Shown: positions 1-6,367 of the stretch, one piece after another | How positions within the stretch are numbered: the first letter of the stretch is position 1 | Layout of the letters: every line of letters starts with the position of its first letter | Source of the DNA: Propionibacterium sp. | GTDB lineage: Bacteria; Actinomycetota; Actinomycetes; Propionibacteriales; Propionibacteriaceae | Direction of reading: 5' to 3' | NCBI GenBank assembly: GCA_012837465.1 | Contig: DURG01000192.1 | Coordinates: 1 to 9,937 of the forward strand | DNA length: 9,937 nucleotides | The notes under the pieces: generated by a model | What the model was told of the DNA's origin: nothing | Databases searched by the model: none | What the model saw: only the letters and a program-made list of their open reading frames with translations | Made by a program: the position numbers and the translations under genes

Positions 1-351
1 ACCCGCGAGGTGCTGGACGCCATGAACGCCGATTCGGGCGTGGACCTGGCCGAACTCAAGGTCGATGGTGGCATGACCGCCAACGAGACCCTGATGCAGT
101 TCCAGGCAGACATGCTCGGCGTCGACGTCGTGCGCCCCGTGGTCGCCGAGACCACCGCGCTCGGTGCTGCCTACGCCGCCGGCATCGCCGTCGGCTACTG
201 GGAGGGCGAGCAGGACGTCATCGACAACTGGGCCGAGGACAAGCGCTGGACCCCGTCCATGGACCAGGACGAGCGCGAGCGCCTCTACCGCAACTGGAAG
301 AAGGCCGTGACCCGCACCTTCGACTGGGTTGATGAGGACGTGCAGGAGTAA
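1..351 (+). CDS. glpK: Glycerol kinase, C-terminal part (5' end outside window)
   Basis: The reading frame is open from the first base and ends at TAA 349-351, giving 116 residues. Glycerol kinase phosphorylates glycerol to sn-glycerol 3-phosphate with ATP in the cytoplasm. The visible part contains the C-terminal signature of the FGGY kinase family as found in GlpK: LKVDGGMTANETLMQFQAD, which holds the glycine-rich ATP-binding DGG turn, then VVRPVVAETTALGAAYAAG, then a GYW segment. The last 40 residues (DNWAEDKRWTPSM and a basic, aromatic end) fit the usual GlpK C terminus. Full-length GlpK is about 500 residues, so roughly three quarters lies upstream. No frameshift or early stop is seen. 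Other FGGY kinases (xylulokinase, gluconokinase) share the fold, but the VDGGMTAN...VVRP...ETTALGAAYAAG run is characteristic of GlpK. Confidence 0.95.
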   Translation, partial: TREVLDAMNADSGVDLAELKVDGGMTANETLMQFQADMLGVDVVRPVVAETTALGAAYAAGIAVGYWEGEQDVIDNWAEDKRWTPSMDQDERERLYRNWKKAVTRTFDWVDEDVQE

Positions 352-367
352 CTTCCGCACCTGAGAC

Positions 368-409
368 AACTGGCCGGTCGCCCACGTTCCCACGGGCGGC
401 CGGCCAGTT
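368..409 (+). terminator. Intrinsic terminator after glpK
   Basis: A 16-bp inverted repeat pairs 368-383 with 394-409. It has a single T-G wobble and a 10-nt loop, and is followed by TTTCCTTG. It starts 16 nt after the glpK stop. The stem is very GC-rich with AA at its foot and T residues after it, as expected of a rho-independent terminator in a high-GC genome. It separates glpK from the ligase gene. Confidence 0.85.
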
Positions 410-516
410 TCCTTGTGTCCGCGTCGGTTGGCGGGGTTAGGTGCTGAAAGGTCTGGGTTGGTTGGTGGCTGCCCTTGCCCAAGCACAGCCCACCGAAGCC
501 GCTACCGCCCAACCCC

Positions 517-545
517 TGTCCACAAGCGGCGACGACCCGTAGCCT
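517..545 (+). promoter_or_regulatory. Possible promoter for a leaderless ligase transcript
   Basis: TAGCCT at 540-545 fits the actinobacterial -10 pattern TANNNT and lies 7 nt before the ATG at 553. That is the spacing expected if transcription starts at or next to the start codon. No Shine-Dalgarno sequence precedes the ATG, which agrees with a leaderless mRNA. A weak -35 candidate, TGTCCA, lies at 517-522 with a 17-nt spacer, but it matches the consensus poorly. Confidence 0.35.
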
Positions 546-552
546 TGGCCGC

Positions 553-2688
553 ATGGCAGATCCCGAGATCCTGCAGGTCGATGGCCCCGAGGGCGTGCGC
601 GAGGTGCGGTTCTCCTCGCCCGACAAGGTGCTCTGGCCCGACGACGGGGCCGGCGCCGTCACCAAGCACGCACTGGCGGACTATCTCCAGGCCGTGGCCG
701 GGCCCTTCCTGCACCTCAACGGCGACCGCCCCATGACGCTGCAGCGCTTCCCCGACGGCATCGAGGGCGAGGAGTTCTTCAGCAAGCGCCCGCCCAAGGG
801 TGCGCCCGGCTTCCTCGAGACGGTGATGTGCACCTACCCGTCGCGCCGCCGCCACGAGCAACTCGTGTTCGATGAGCCGGCCGACCTCGTCTGGGCCGCC
901 CAGATGGGCACCATCACCTTCCACCCGTGGCCGGTGCGGGTGCCGGAGGTCGACAACCCGGACGAGTTGCGCATCGACCTCGACCCGCAGCCCGGCCGCG
1001 ACTTCGCCGACGCCGTCACCGCCGCCCTCGCCCTCCGCGACCTCATGGCCGAGGTGGGGCTCAAGGCCTACGCCAAGACCTCGGGCAACCGCGGCGTCCA
1101 CGTCTACGCCCGCATCAAACCCACCCACGAGTTCCAGGACGTCCGCCACGGCGTGATCGGCCTGGCCCGCGAACTGGAGAGGCGCATGCCGGATCTCGTG
1201 ACCTCCTCCTGGTGGAAGGAGGAGCGCGGCGAGCGGGTCTTCGTCGACTTCAACCAGGCCAATAGGGACCGCACCATCGCGGCCGCCTACTCGCCGCGGC
1301 CGCTGCCCGGGGCGCCAGTGTCGATGCCGCTGCGCTGGGAGGACCTCGAGGGTGCCGACCCGAAGTCGTTCACCGTCCACACCGTGCCCGCGATCCTCCA
1401 GGAGGATGGCTGCGCCTGGGCCGACATCGACGAGGAGCCCGGCGTCGTCGACGGTGCCCTCGAACTGTGGGAGAAGGATCTCGAGCGCGGGCTCGGCGAG
1501 CTGAACTTCCCGCCCGACTACCCGAAGATGCCCGGCGAGCCGCCCCGCGTGCCCCCGTCGAAGCGGAAGGCCGACAAGGAGGACGACCAGTACCTCGCGC
1601 CCAAGGCCGAACGCGACGCCGAGTGGGGCACCGCCGTCGTGCCCCCGTTCGGGCCCATGCTCGCCAAGCCCGTCAAGAAGTTGCCCAAGGGTGAGTACCT
1701 GTTCGAGCCGAAATGGGATGGGTTCCGCTCCATCATCTGGCGCTCCGGCGACCAGGTGGAGATCGGCAGCCGCAACGAGCGGCCCATGACCCGATACTTC
1801 CCCGAACTGGTGGCGGCCGTCATCGCCAACTTCCCAGACCACTCGGTGATCGACGGCGAGATCATCATGATCGACCCGGCCACGGGGGACCGGCTCAACT
1901 TCGACGCGCTGCAGCAGCGCATCCACCCGGCCGCCTCGCGCATCGAGAAGCTCTCCAAGGAGACGCCGGCCAGCTTCGTGGCCTTCGACATCCTCGCCCT
2001 CGGCATGGACAATCTTGCGGACAGGCCGTTCAGTGAGCGCCGGAAGGCGTTGGAGGGGGCGCTGAAGAAGGCCAAGGCCCCCATCCACCTGACCCAGGCC
2101 ACCACCGACGAGGCTGAGGCCATGGAGTGGTTCGAGCAGTTTGAGGGCGCCGGCCTCGACGGCGTGATCGCCAAGCCCCTCGACGAGCCGTACCAGGAGG
2201 ACAAGCGGATCCTCTACAAGTTGAAGCACGAGCGCACGGCAGACGTGGTCGTCGCCGGGTACCGGCCGCACAAGAACGACCCCAAGGCGGTGGGCTCGCT
2301 GCTGCTCGGCCTCTACACCGACGAGGGCAGGCTCAACTCGGTGGGTGTGATCGGGGCGTTCCCGATGGAGCGACGCAAGGAACTCTTCGAGGAGTTGCAG
2401 CCGCTGATCGATGAGAGCGACGAACATCCCTGGGCCGACGCCGCGGCGTCGCGGACGCCGAAGTCAACTGCGAAGTCGCGCTGGAACGCGAGCAAGGACC
2501 TCTCGTACACGCCGTTGCGGCCGGAGCGCGTGGTCGAGGTGAAGTACGACCACATGGAGGGCAACAGGTTCCGGCACACCGCCCAGTTCGTGCGGTGGCG
2601 CGAGGACCGGAACCCGGCATCGTGCACGTACGAGCAGCTTGAAGAGCCGTTGAGCTACGACCTCGCGAAGGTGCTCGGCACCGGGTGA
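553..2688 (+). CDS. Two-domain primase-polymerase / ATP-dependent DNA ligase (LigD-type layout, LigC-like ligase)
   Basis: A 711-residue DNA repair protein. Residues about 10-300 form an archaeo-eukaryotic primase-type polymerase domain: FFSKRPPKGAP, the metal-binding DLD at D142/D144, TSGNRGVHVY, and a third Asp, D232, in VFVDFNQ; the spacing matches that of the Mycobacterium LigD polymerase. After a charged, proline-rich linker (about 325-360) comes an ATP-dependent ligase: adenylation lysine K387 in EPKWDGFR, E436 in DGEI, FVAFDIL, DGVIAK (K541), KLK (556-558), then an OB domain. SRNERPMTRYFPEL and the end (SRW...KDLSYTPLRPERVVEVKYDHMEG, RFRHTAQF) resemble LigC rather than LigD ligases. 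The phosphoesterase domain of mycobacterial LigD is absent. It probably fills gaps and seals ends in excision repair or end joining; no Ku gene is in the window. ATG 553 is preferred over an in-frame TTG at 475, whose 26 extra residues look non-coding. Confidence 0.93.
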   Translation: MADPEILQVDGPEGVREVRFSSPDKVLWPDDGAGAVTKHALADYLQAVAGPFLHLNGDRPMTLQRFPDGIEGEEFFSKRPPKGAPGFLETVMCTYPSRRRHEQLVFDEPADLVWAAQMGTITFHPWPVRVPEVDNPDELRIDLDPQPGRDFADAVTAALALRDLMAEVGLKAYAKTSGNRGVHVYARIKPTHEFQDVRHGVIGLARELERRMPDLVTSSWWKEERGERVFVDFNQANRDRTIAAAYSPRPLPGAPVSMPLRWEDLEGADPKSFTVHTVPAILQEDGCAWADIDEEPGVVDGALELWEKDLERGLGELNFPPDYPKMPGEPPRVPPSKRKADKEDDQYLAPKAERDAEWGTAVVPPFGPMLAKPVKKLPKGEYLFEPKWDGFRSIIWRSGDQVEIGSRNERPMTRYFPELVAAVIANFPDHSVIDGEIIMIDPATGDRLNFDALQQRIHPAASRIEKLSKETPASFVAFDILALGMDNLADRPFSERRKALEGALKKAKAPIHLTQATTDEAEAMEWFEQFEGAGLDGVIAKPLDEPYQEDKRILYKLKHERTADVVVAGYRPHKNDPKAVGSLLLGLYTDEGRLNSVGVIGAFPMERRKELFEELQPLIDESDEHPWADAAASRTPKSTAKSRWNASKDLSYTPLRPERVVEVKYDHMEGNRFRHTAQFVRWREDRNPASCTYEQLEEPLSYDLAKVLGTG

Positions 2689-2695
2689 CGCTCGC

Positions 2696-2786
2696 TCCCT
2701 GAGCGTGAGCGCCAGCGAACGACGCTTGTACTGAGCCAGTCCCAGCGCGAAGCGCCGGACAGGTCGAAGTGAAGGGCCGCCGCAGC
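2696..2786. repeat. Degenerate palindromic intergenic repeat, copy 1 (possibly two fused units)
   Basis: TCCCTGAGCGT (2696-2706), GAACGA (2717-2722) and GAAGGGCCGCCGCAGC (2771-2786) recur in the same order in copy 2 (2814-2868). Copy 1 is longer than copy 2 and contains a second CTGAGC at 2731 and a GTCGAAG at 2763-2769, so it may be two units run together. The general form, CCCTGAGC ... GTCGAAGGGCC, is one I associate with scattered intergenic palindromes of high-GC actinobacteria; that association is from memory. Confidence 0.55.
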
Positions 2787-2811
2787 TGGTCTGTGAGCTT
2801 GAACCACAGCT

Positions 2812-2868
2812 GGTCCCTGAGCGTCGCCGGCGAGGAACGAGCCAGCGACGACGAAGGGCCGCCGCAGC
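2812..2868. repeat. Degenerate palindromic intergenic repeat, copy 2
   Basis: This shares an 11-bp block (2814-2824) and a 16-bp block (2853-2868) exactly with copy 1. It is itself an imperfect palindrome: GGTCC at 2812-2816 faces GGGCC at 2856-2860, and CGTCGC at 2822-2827 pairs with GCGACG at 2845-2850. It could fold in RNA or single-stranded DNA like REP-type elements. Confidence 0.55.
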
Positions 2869-2905
2869 GTTCCTTGGTGCTTGATCCCCACGGCAAAACC
2901 CCTCC

Positions 2906-2928
2906 GCTCCGCTCGTGCTGAGCGGGGC
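2906..2928 (+). terminator. Hairpin, possible terminator downstream of the ligase gene
   Basis: A 9-bp stem pairs 2906-2914 with 2920-2928, with one T-G wobble and a 5-nt loop (GTGCT). It has no T-run after it and lies 218 nt beyond the ligase stop, so a terminator role is only a possibility. It is symmetrical enough to act on either strand. Confidence 0.3.
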
Positions 2929-2953
2929 ACCTGTGATGCGACTCACGCGCCAC

Positions 2954-3006
2954 CGCTTAGCTGAAGACTTGTGAACCGACTTCGGTACACAACCCTCAGC
3001 TAAGCG
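2954..3006. repeat. 53-nt compound inverted repeat / long hairpin
   Basis: The outer arms 2954-2964 and 2996-3006 are perfect 11-bp inverted repeats containing GCTTAGCTGA. After a small internal loop, 2969-2973 (TTGTG) pairs with 2988-2992 (CACAA). After an A-A mismatch, 2975-2978 pairs with 2983-2986, closing a 4-nt loop. In total 20 of 24 positions in the left half are paired. The arms are less GC-rich than the surroundings. It has no adjacent T-run. It may be a convergent terminator, a protein-binding palindrome, or the end of a small mobile element. Confidence 0.7.
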
Positions 3007-3186
3007 TTCAAGGAGTGGCCGGGGGTAGGCGGGTGGATGTTAGCGCAGGCGCTCGGCCCACACTCACGTCGACGTTCCCCGACGACGCCAGAGGGAAGCG
3101 GACCAGCCTGCCCCCGGACACGACGGCAACAGCACAGACCAAGGTTTCGGCCGCGACCACAACGCAGCTATGGATTGAAGCAGGGG

Positions 3187-3303
3187 CTGATGGGGGCCTG
3201 AGTAGGTGGGTCGGGCGTTGGCGAAGACGGTCACCCCGACACGACGCCGAGCAGTGACCACGGTGTGACCGTCTTCGGCATGGGCGGCGAAGGCCCCCAT
3301 CAG
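3187..3303. repeat. Nested perfect inverted repeats (two 13-bp stems)
   Basis: The outer arms 3187-3199 (CTGATGGGGGCCT) and 3291-3303 are exact reverse complements. Inside them, 3222-3234 (CGAAGACGGTCAC) and 3265-3277 are also exact reverse complements around a 30-nt loop. Beyond the outer stem, GCAG 3180-3183 can pair with CTGC 3307-3310, and CTATGG 3168-3173 with CCATAG 3332-3337. The result is a coherent long fold over about 170 nt on either strand. Function unknown. Confidence 0.65.
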
Positions 3304-3349
3304 ACACTGCGGAAACCAGCCGTGGTCAGCCCCATAGATCAGCTCACCG

Positions 3350-3411
3350 GGTTTCGACACGCGCTGGCTCCTCCGTCGCAGAGCGCGGCTCAACCAGCGG
3401 AGGCGGCCGGC
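3350..3411 (-). repeat. Actinobacterial-type palindromic repeat next to the operon end; possible terminator
   Basis: GGTTTCGACAC at 3350-3360 and GGCTCAACCAGCGG at 3387-3400 resemble the ends of a common intergenic palindrome in high-GC actinobacteria (recalled, not searched). Within it, 3363-3368 plus 3370-3375 can pair with 3398-3403 plus 3406-3411, giving a GC-rich hairpin that begins 11 nt after the stop codon of the last - strand gene. It could end the operon transcript, although no clear T-run follows on that strand. Confidence 0.45.
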
Positions 3412-3422
3412 TCAGGGAACGG

Positions 3423-3938
3423 TCAGTCCGGGAGGGTGTAGCCCTGAGACGTGGCGCCCTGCTGCTTCAACCACTTGCGCAGGTCGATGATCTTGCGCTT
3501 GCCGTTCTCGCCCTCGAGGAACTGGATGGCCAGCATGGGCTTGCGCCTCAACTCACCGTCGTCCTTGACCAGCAGCGAGCTCCAGGCGTCACCTGGACGC
3601 AGCCGGACGCCGGCGATCGATTCGACCGGGTAGCGCCGCAGGAACGGTCCGTTGCGCACGGTGACCACGCCGTCGGCGGCCCACATCCTCGAGTAGCCGA
3701 TCGACAGCATGATGGCGATCATCACGAAGACGAAGAACAGCAGCGTGGCGGCCTGCGGCCAGGTGATCTGCTCGCGGATCTCCGGGCCCAGCGCCCACCA
3801 GCCGAACATCGAGAAGGCCAGCAGCACCATGGACAGCACCACGGAGGTCATCAGCGCCGGCGGGCTGGTGTAGGCAAGCCGTTCGGGCACCGGATCCTGT
3901 CCCGGGGTGTCGGAGGTGGGGTCGATGGGGTCGGTCAC
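3423..3938 (-). CDS. Small membrane protein with a C-terminal PH-like domain
   Basis: A 171-residue protein of unknown function. The N terminus (1-27) is polar and rich in Pro and Asp. Two hydrophobic helices follow at about 29-50 (LMTSVVLSMVLLAFSMFGWW) and 63-83 (ATLLFFVFVMIAIMLSIGYS). The remaining residues, about 84-155, look like a bacterial pleckstrin-homology (bPH) strand-rich domain: DGVVTVRNG, IAGVRLRPGD, AIQFLEG, and a terminal basic helix IIDLRKWLKQQ. The start is GTG at 3936-3938, supported by GAGGAA 5 nt upstream; that ribosome site overlaps the TGA of hisG, so translation is probably coupled. Proteins of this type are commonly encoded just after hisG in actinobacteria, yet no link to histidine synthesis is known to me. 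It is the last gene of the - strand run. Confidence 0.85.
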   Translation of the reverse strand: MTDPIDPTSDTPGQDPVPERLAYTSPPALMTSVVLSMVLLAFSMFGWWALGPEIREQITWPQAATLLFFVFVMIAIMLSIGYSRMWAADGVVTVRNGPFLRRYPVESIAGVRLRPGDAWSSLLVKDDGELRRKPMLAIQFLEGENGKRKIIDLRKWLKQQGATSQGYTLPD

Positions 3939-3945
3939 AGTTTCC

Positions 3946-4803
3946 TCACAGACGGCACGCGGCCAGTTCGCTCAGCAGGATGCTCCGCGCACCCGCGTCG
4001 TGGAGGCGGTCCATCAGCAGGTGAGCGCCCTTGCGGGGCACGAGCACGCGCACGGCGTTCCAGCCGTCCTTGGACAGCGCGGACACCGTCGGGCCCTCGA
4101 CACCGGGGGCCAGCGCTGTGGTGGCTTCGAGGTTGGTGGCCTCGACGTTGTAGTCCATCATCATGTAGTTCTGCGCCACCAGCACGGAGTGGAGGCGCGT
4201 CTTCAGCGCCTCGGCGACGGGGCCGAGGTCGCCGCCGTTGCGCTGGATCAGCACCGCCTCGGATTCGCAGATGGTCTCGCCGAACATGTCGAGGCCGGCG
4301 CGGCGCATGGCGGTGCCGGTGTCGACGACGTCGGCCACGACGTCCGCCACGCCGAGGCGGATGGCGGATTCGACGGCGCCGTCGAGGCCGACGACCTCGG
4401 CCTCAATGCCCCGGTCCGCCAGGTAGTGCTCGAGGAGGTTCACGTAGGAGGTGGCGATGCGCTTGCCACGCAGGTCCTCCAGAGTGAACTCGGCACCCTC
4501 GACGGCGGCGAAGCGGAAGCGCGAGCGCCCGAAGCCGAGCGCCATGACCTCGGTTGCGTCCGCGTCTGAGTCGAGCAGCATGTCGCGGCCGGTGATGCCG
4601 ATGTCGAGGTGGCCGCGGCCGATGTAGATGGCGATGTCACGGGGGCGCAGGTAGTAGAACTCGACGCCGTGGTCGCTGTCGATGAGGGTGAGGTCCTTGG
4701 CGTCGCTGCGCTGGCGGTAGCCGGCGGAGCGCAGCATGCTGGAGGCGGCTTCGGCAAGCGCGCCCTTGTTCGGCACGGCGATGCGCAGGAAGCGATCGGT
4801 CAT
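3946..4803 (-). CDS. hisG: ATP phosphoribosyltransferase, long form
   Basis: This is the first and committed enzyme of histidine biosynthesis: it joins ATP and PRPP to form phosphoribosyl-ATP. The 285 residues match the long, homohexameric HisG type, which carries its own C-terminal regulatory domain for histidine feedback inhibition. Visible marks: RIAVPNKGALAEAA at 7-20, YLRPRDIAIYIGRGHLDIGI at 51-70, ATSYVNLLEHYL at 117-128, the PRPP-binding loop DVVDTGTAMRRAGLDMFG at 158-175, and a regulatory domain from about 207 with MMMDYNV and APGVEGPTVSALS. The start is ATG 4801-4803, with GAGGGG upstream straddling the hisE stop. It sits 14 nt after hisE, which makes the enzyme for the next step of the pathway, and 7 nt before the PH-domain gene. 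Confidence 0.97.
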   Translation of the reverse strand: MTDRFLRIAVPNKGALAEAASSMLRSAGYRQRSDAKDLTLIDSDHGVEFYYLRPRDIAIYIGRGHLDIGITGRDMLLDSDADATEVMALGFGRSRFRFAAVEGAEFTLEDLRGKRIATSYVNLLEHYLADRGIEAEVVGLDGAVESAIRLGVADVVADVVDTGTAMRRAGLDMFGETICESEAVLIQRNGGDLGPVAEALKTRLHSVLVAQNYMMMDYNVEATNLEATTALAPGVEGPTVSALSKDGWNAVRVLVPRKGAHLLMDRLHDAGARSILLSELAACRL

Positions 4804-4817
4804 CTGGAGTCAGCCCC

Positions 4818-5081
4818 TCAGAGGTAGCGGTAGATGTCGTCGAGGTCGAGGTCGCGCGCGATCATCATGACCTGCAGGTGGTACAGCAACTGGCTGATCT
4901 CCTCGGCGGTGCGTTCCTTCGACTCGTGCTCGGCGGCCATCCACACCTCGGCGGCTTCCTCGACGATCTTCTTGCCGATGGCGTGCACTCCATCGTCGAG
5001 GCGCTTGACGGTGCCCGACCCCTCCGGGCGGTTGCGCGCGGTTTCGGTAAGTTGCTCGAAGAGCTGGTCGAAGGACTTCAC
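4818..5081 (-). CDS. hisE: Phosphoribosyl-ATP pyrophosphatase
   Basis: This enzyme hydrolyses phosphoribosyl-ATP to phosphoribosyl-AMP and pyrophosphate, the second step of histidine biosynthesis. The 87-residue product has the all-alpha MazG-like fold pattern: KKIVEEAAEVWMAAEHE, with metal-binding glutamates at E41, E42 and E45, then EEISQLLYHLQVMM at 60-73, and the family's C-terminal LDDIYRYL. It is a single-domain protein, not fused to HisI. The start is GTG at 5079-5081; no strong ribosome site is visible, so expression may depend on coupling with mshC, 18 nt upstream. hisG follows after 14 nt. Confidence 0.96.
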   Translation of the reverse strand: MKSFDQLFEQLTETARNRPEGSGTVKRLDDGVHAIGKKIVEEAAEVWMAAEHESKERTAEEISQLLYHLQVMMIARDLDLDDIYRYL

Positions 5082-5099
5082 GTTGCCTGACTGTACCGC

Positions 5100-6350
5100 C
5101 TAGAGCCGGATGCCCAGCAGCGCGTCGACGGCGGCGGACACCTCGCCGATCGCGTCGGTGTCATCACCCTCGAGGCTGAGGCTGGCGGCGGCCCAGGTGT
5201 CGACGGCGGCGAGGGCCTCCGGCGCGTTGAGGTCAGTGCGCAGCGCGGTGCGCATCTTGGCGATGGTCTCGCTCGCCGGCAGCGCGGACCCGTTGTTCAG
5301 CACGCTGCGCCACAGGGCAAGGCGCTCGGTGGCGCGCTCAAGGTGCTTCGGGGTCCATTCCCAGTCGCCGCGGTAGTGGTTGTCCAGCAGCGCGAGGCGC
5401 ACGGCCATGGGATCCGCCCCAGCCTTGCGCAGCCGGCTGACGAGCTCGAGGTTGCCCTTCGACTTGCTCATCTTCTCGCCGTCGAGGCCCACCAGGCCGG
5501 AATGCACGAAAGCCTCCGCGAGGGGTTCGCGGCTGGCGACGATGGCCTGCGCGGCGCACATCTCGTGGTGCGGGAAGACCAGGTCTGCGCCGCCGCCCTG
5601 GACGTCGAAGTTGGGGCCGAGGAAGCGCAGCGCGATCGCGGTGCACTCGATGTGCCAGCCGGGGCGGCCGTCGCCGAGCGGGGAGGACCAACTGGGTTCG
5701 CCCTCGCGGGAGTAGCGCCACACCAGGCTGTCGAGCGGGTGGCGCTTGCCGGGGCGCTCCGGGTCTCCCCCGTTGTCGCGGAACCGTTCGATCATGGTCG
5801 CCTCGTCGAGGTGGCTGACGCCGCCGAAGCCGGGGGCCTCGACGGTGTTGAAGTACCAGTCGGGGTGCTCGTCGTCGCCGACCTGGTAGATCAGCCCGGT
5901 GGGCAGCAGGTGGTCGATGAGTTCGGTGACGCAGGCGATGGATTCGACGGCGCCGATGTAGTGCGTGGGCGGGATGACCCGCAGGTCCTGCATGTCGCTG
6001 CGGAACAACTCCGTCTGGTCCTCGGCCAGCTCCTCCCACTCGACGCCGGTCTCCGCGGCGCGCTCGAGCAGCGGGTCGTCGACGTCGGTGACGTTCTGCG
6101 TGTAGTCCACCTTCAGCCCGAGGTCGCGCCAGGCGCGGTTGATCAGGTCGAAGGTGACGTACGTGTTGGCATGGCCCAGGTGGGTCGCGTCGTACGGGGT
6201 GATGCCGCAGACGTACATGCGAGCGAGGTCGTCGTCGCCGGCTACATCCACGAGGCCCTGGGAGGCGGTGTCGAAGAGGGTCAGCTTGTCGGGGACGTCA
6301 CCGCTCGAGGGCGGCAGGCTCGGGACGTCAACGTTTTCCCACGCATACAT
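5100..6350 (-). CDS. mshC: Mycothiol cysteine ligase MshC (L-cysteine:1D-myo-inositol 2-amino-2-deoxy-alpha-D-glucopyranoside ligase)
   Basis: MshC makes the amide bond between cysteine and GlcN-inositol, using ATP, in the biosynthesis of mycothiol, the main actinobacterial thiol. At 416 residues it has the usual length and is derived from class I cysteinyl-tRNA synthetase. The HIGH-type signature is THLGH (56-60) and the KMSKS loop is at 293-297. Zinc ligands are visible as C48 in MYVCGITPYD, C236 in WHIECTA and H261 in FPHHE, with the same relative spacing as in the Mycobacterium smegmatis enzyme. NVTDVDDPLLERA (86-98) is also typical. MYVCGITPYDATHLGHA and the short C-terminal part, without the tRNA anticodon-binding domain, separate MshC from true CysS. 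The start is ATG 6348-6350, 17 nt after the SCO1664-family gene, with CAGGTAAG as a modest ribosome site. Confidence 0.96.
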   Translation of the reverse strand: MYAWENVDVPSLPPSSGDVPDKLTLFDTASQGLVDVAGDDDLARMYVCGITPYDATHLGHANTYVTFDLINRAWRDLGLKVDYTQNVTDVDDPLLERAAETGVEWEELAEDQTELFRSDMQDLRVIPPTHYIGAVESIACVTELIDHLLPTGLIYQVGDDEHPDWYFNTVEAPGFGGVSHLDEATMIERFRDNGGDPERPGKRHPLDSLVWRYSREGEPSWSSPLGDGRPGWHIECTAIALRFLGPNFDVQGGGADLVFPHHEMCAAQAIVASREPLAEAFVHSGLVGLDGEKMSKSKGNLELVSRLRKAGADPMAVRLALLDNHYRGDWEWTPKHLERATERLALWRSVLNNGSALPASETIAKMRTALRTDLNAPEALAAVDTWAAASLSLEGDDTDAIGEVSAAVDALLGIRL

Positions 6351-6367
6351 GGCTCACAACTTACCTG

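Larger units (their letters stand above)
2689..3422. other. Convergent 734-bp intergenic region rich in repeats and hairpins
   Basis: The ligase gene ends at 2688 and the last gene of the - strand operon ends at 3423, so this is a convergent gap, where a simple bidirectional terminator would suffice. I recognise no intact gene in it. It holds degenerate palindromic repeats (2696-2868 and 3350-3411), a 9-bp hairpin (2906-2928), a 53-nt compound hairpin (2954-3006) and nested perfect inverted repeats (3187-3303). Short reading frames on the - strand between 3008 and 3393 look partly coding-like but match nothing I know. This mix fits accumulated small mobile repeats, or a decayed insertion. Confidence 0.8.

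Noticed and set aside
475..552. TTG start giving the ligase 26 more N-terminal residues
   Set aside because: The extra residues are proline- and basic-rich and unlike the family. The ATG at 553 has a matching -10 element just upstream.
502..2427. A 641-codon open frame on the - strand opposite the polymerase-ligase gene
   Set aside because: It mirrors the GC-rich third positions of a clearly real gene; the product is His/Val/Gly/Leu/Arg-rich low-complexity sequence without domain motifs.
3066..3075. 10-bp perfect palindrome ACGTCGACGT
   Set aside because: Short CG-rich palindromes of this kind are expected by chance in a high-GC genome and nothing around it suggests an operator.
2689..3422. 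CRISPR array or intact insertion sequence in the repeat-rich gap
   Set aside because: The repeats are few, diverged and irregularly spaced, with no constant repeat-spacer period. No transposase motif or matching terminal repeats with target duplications could be seen.
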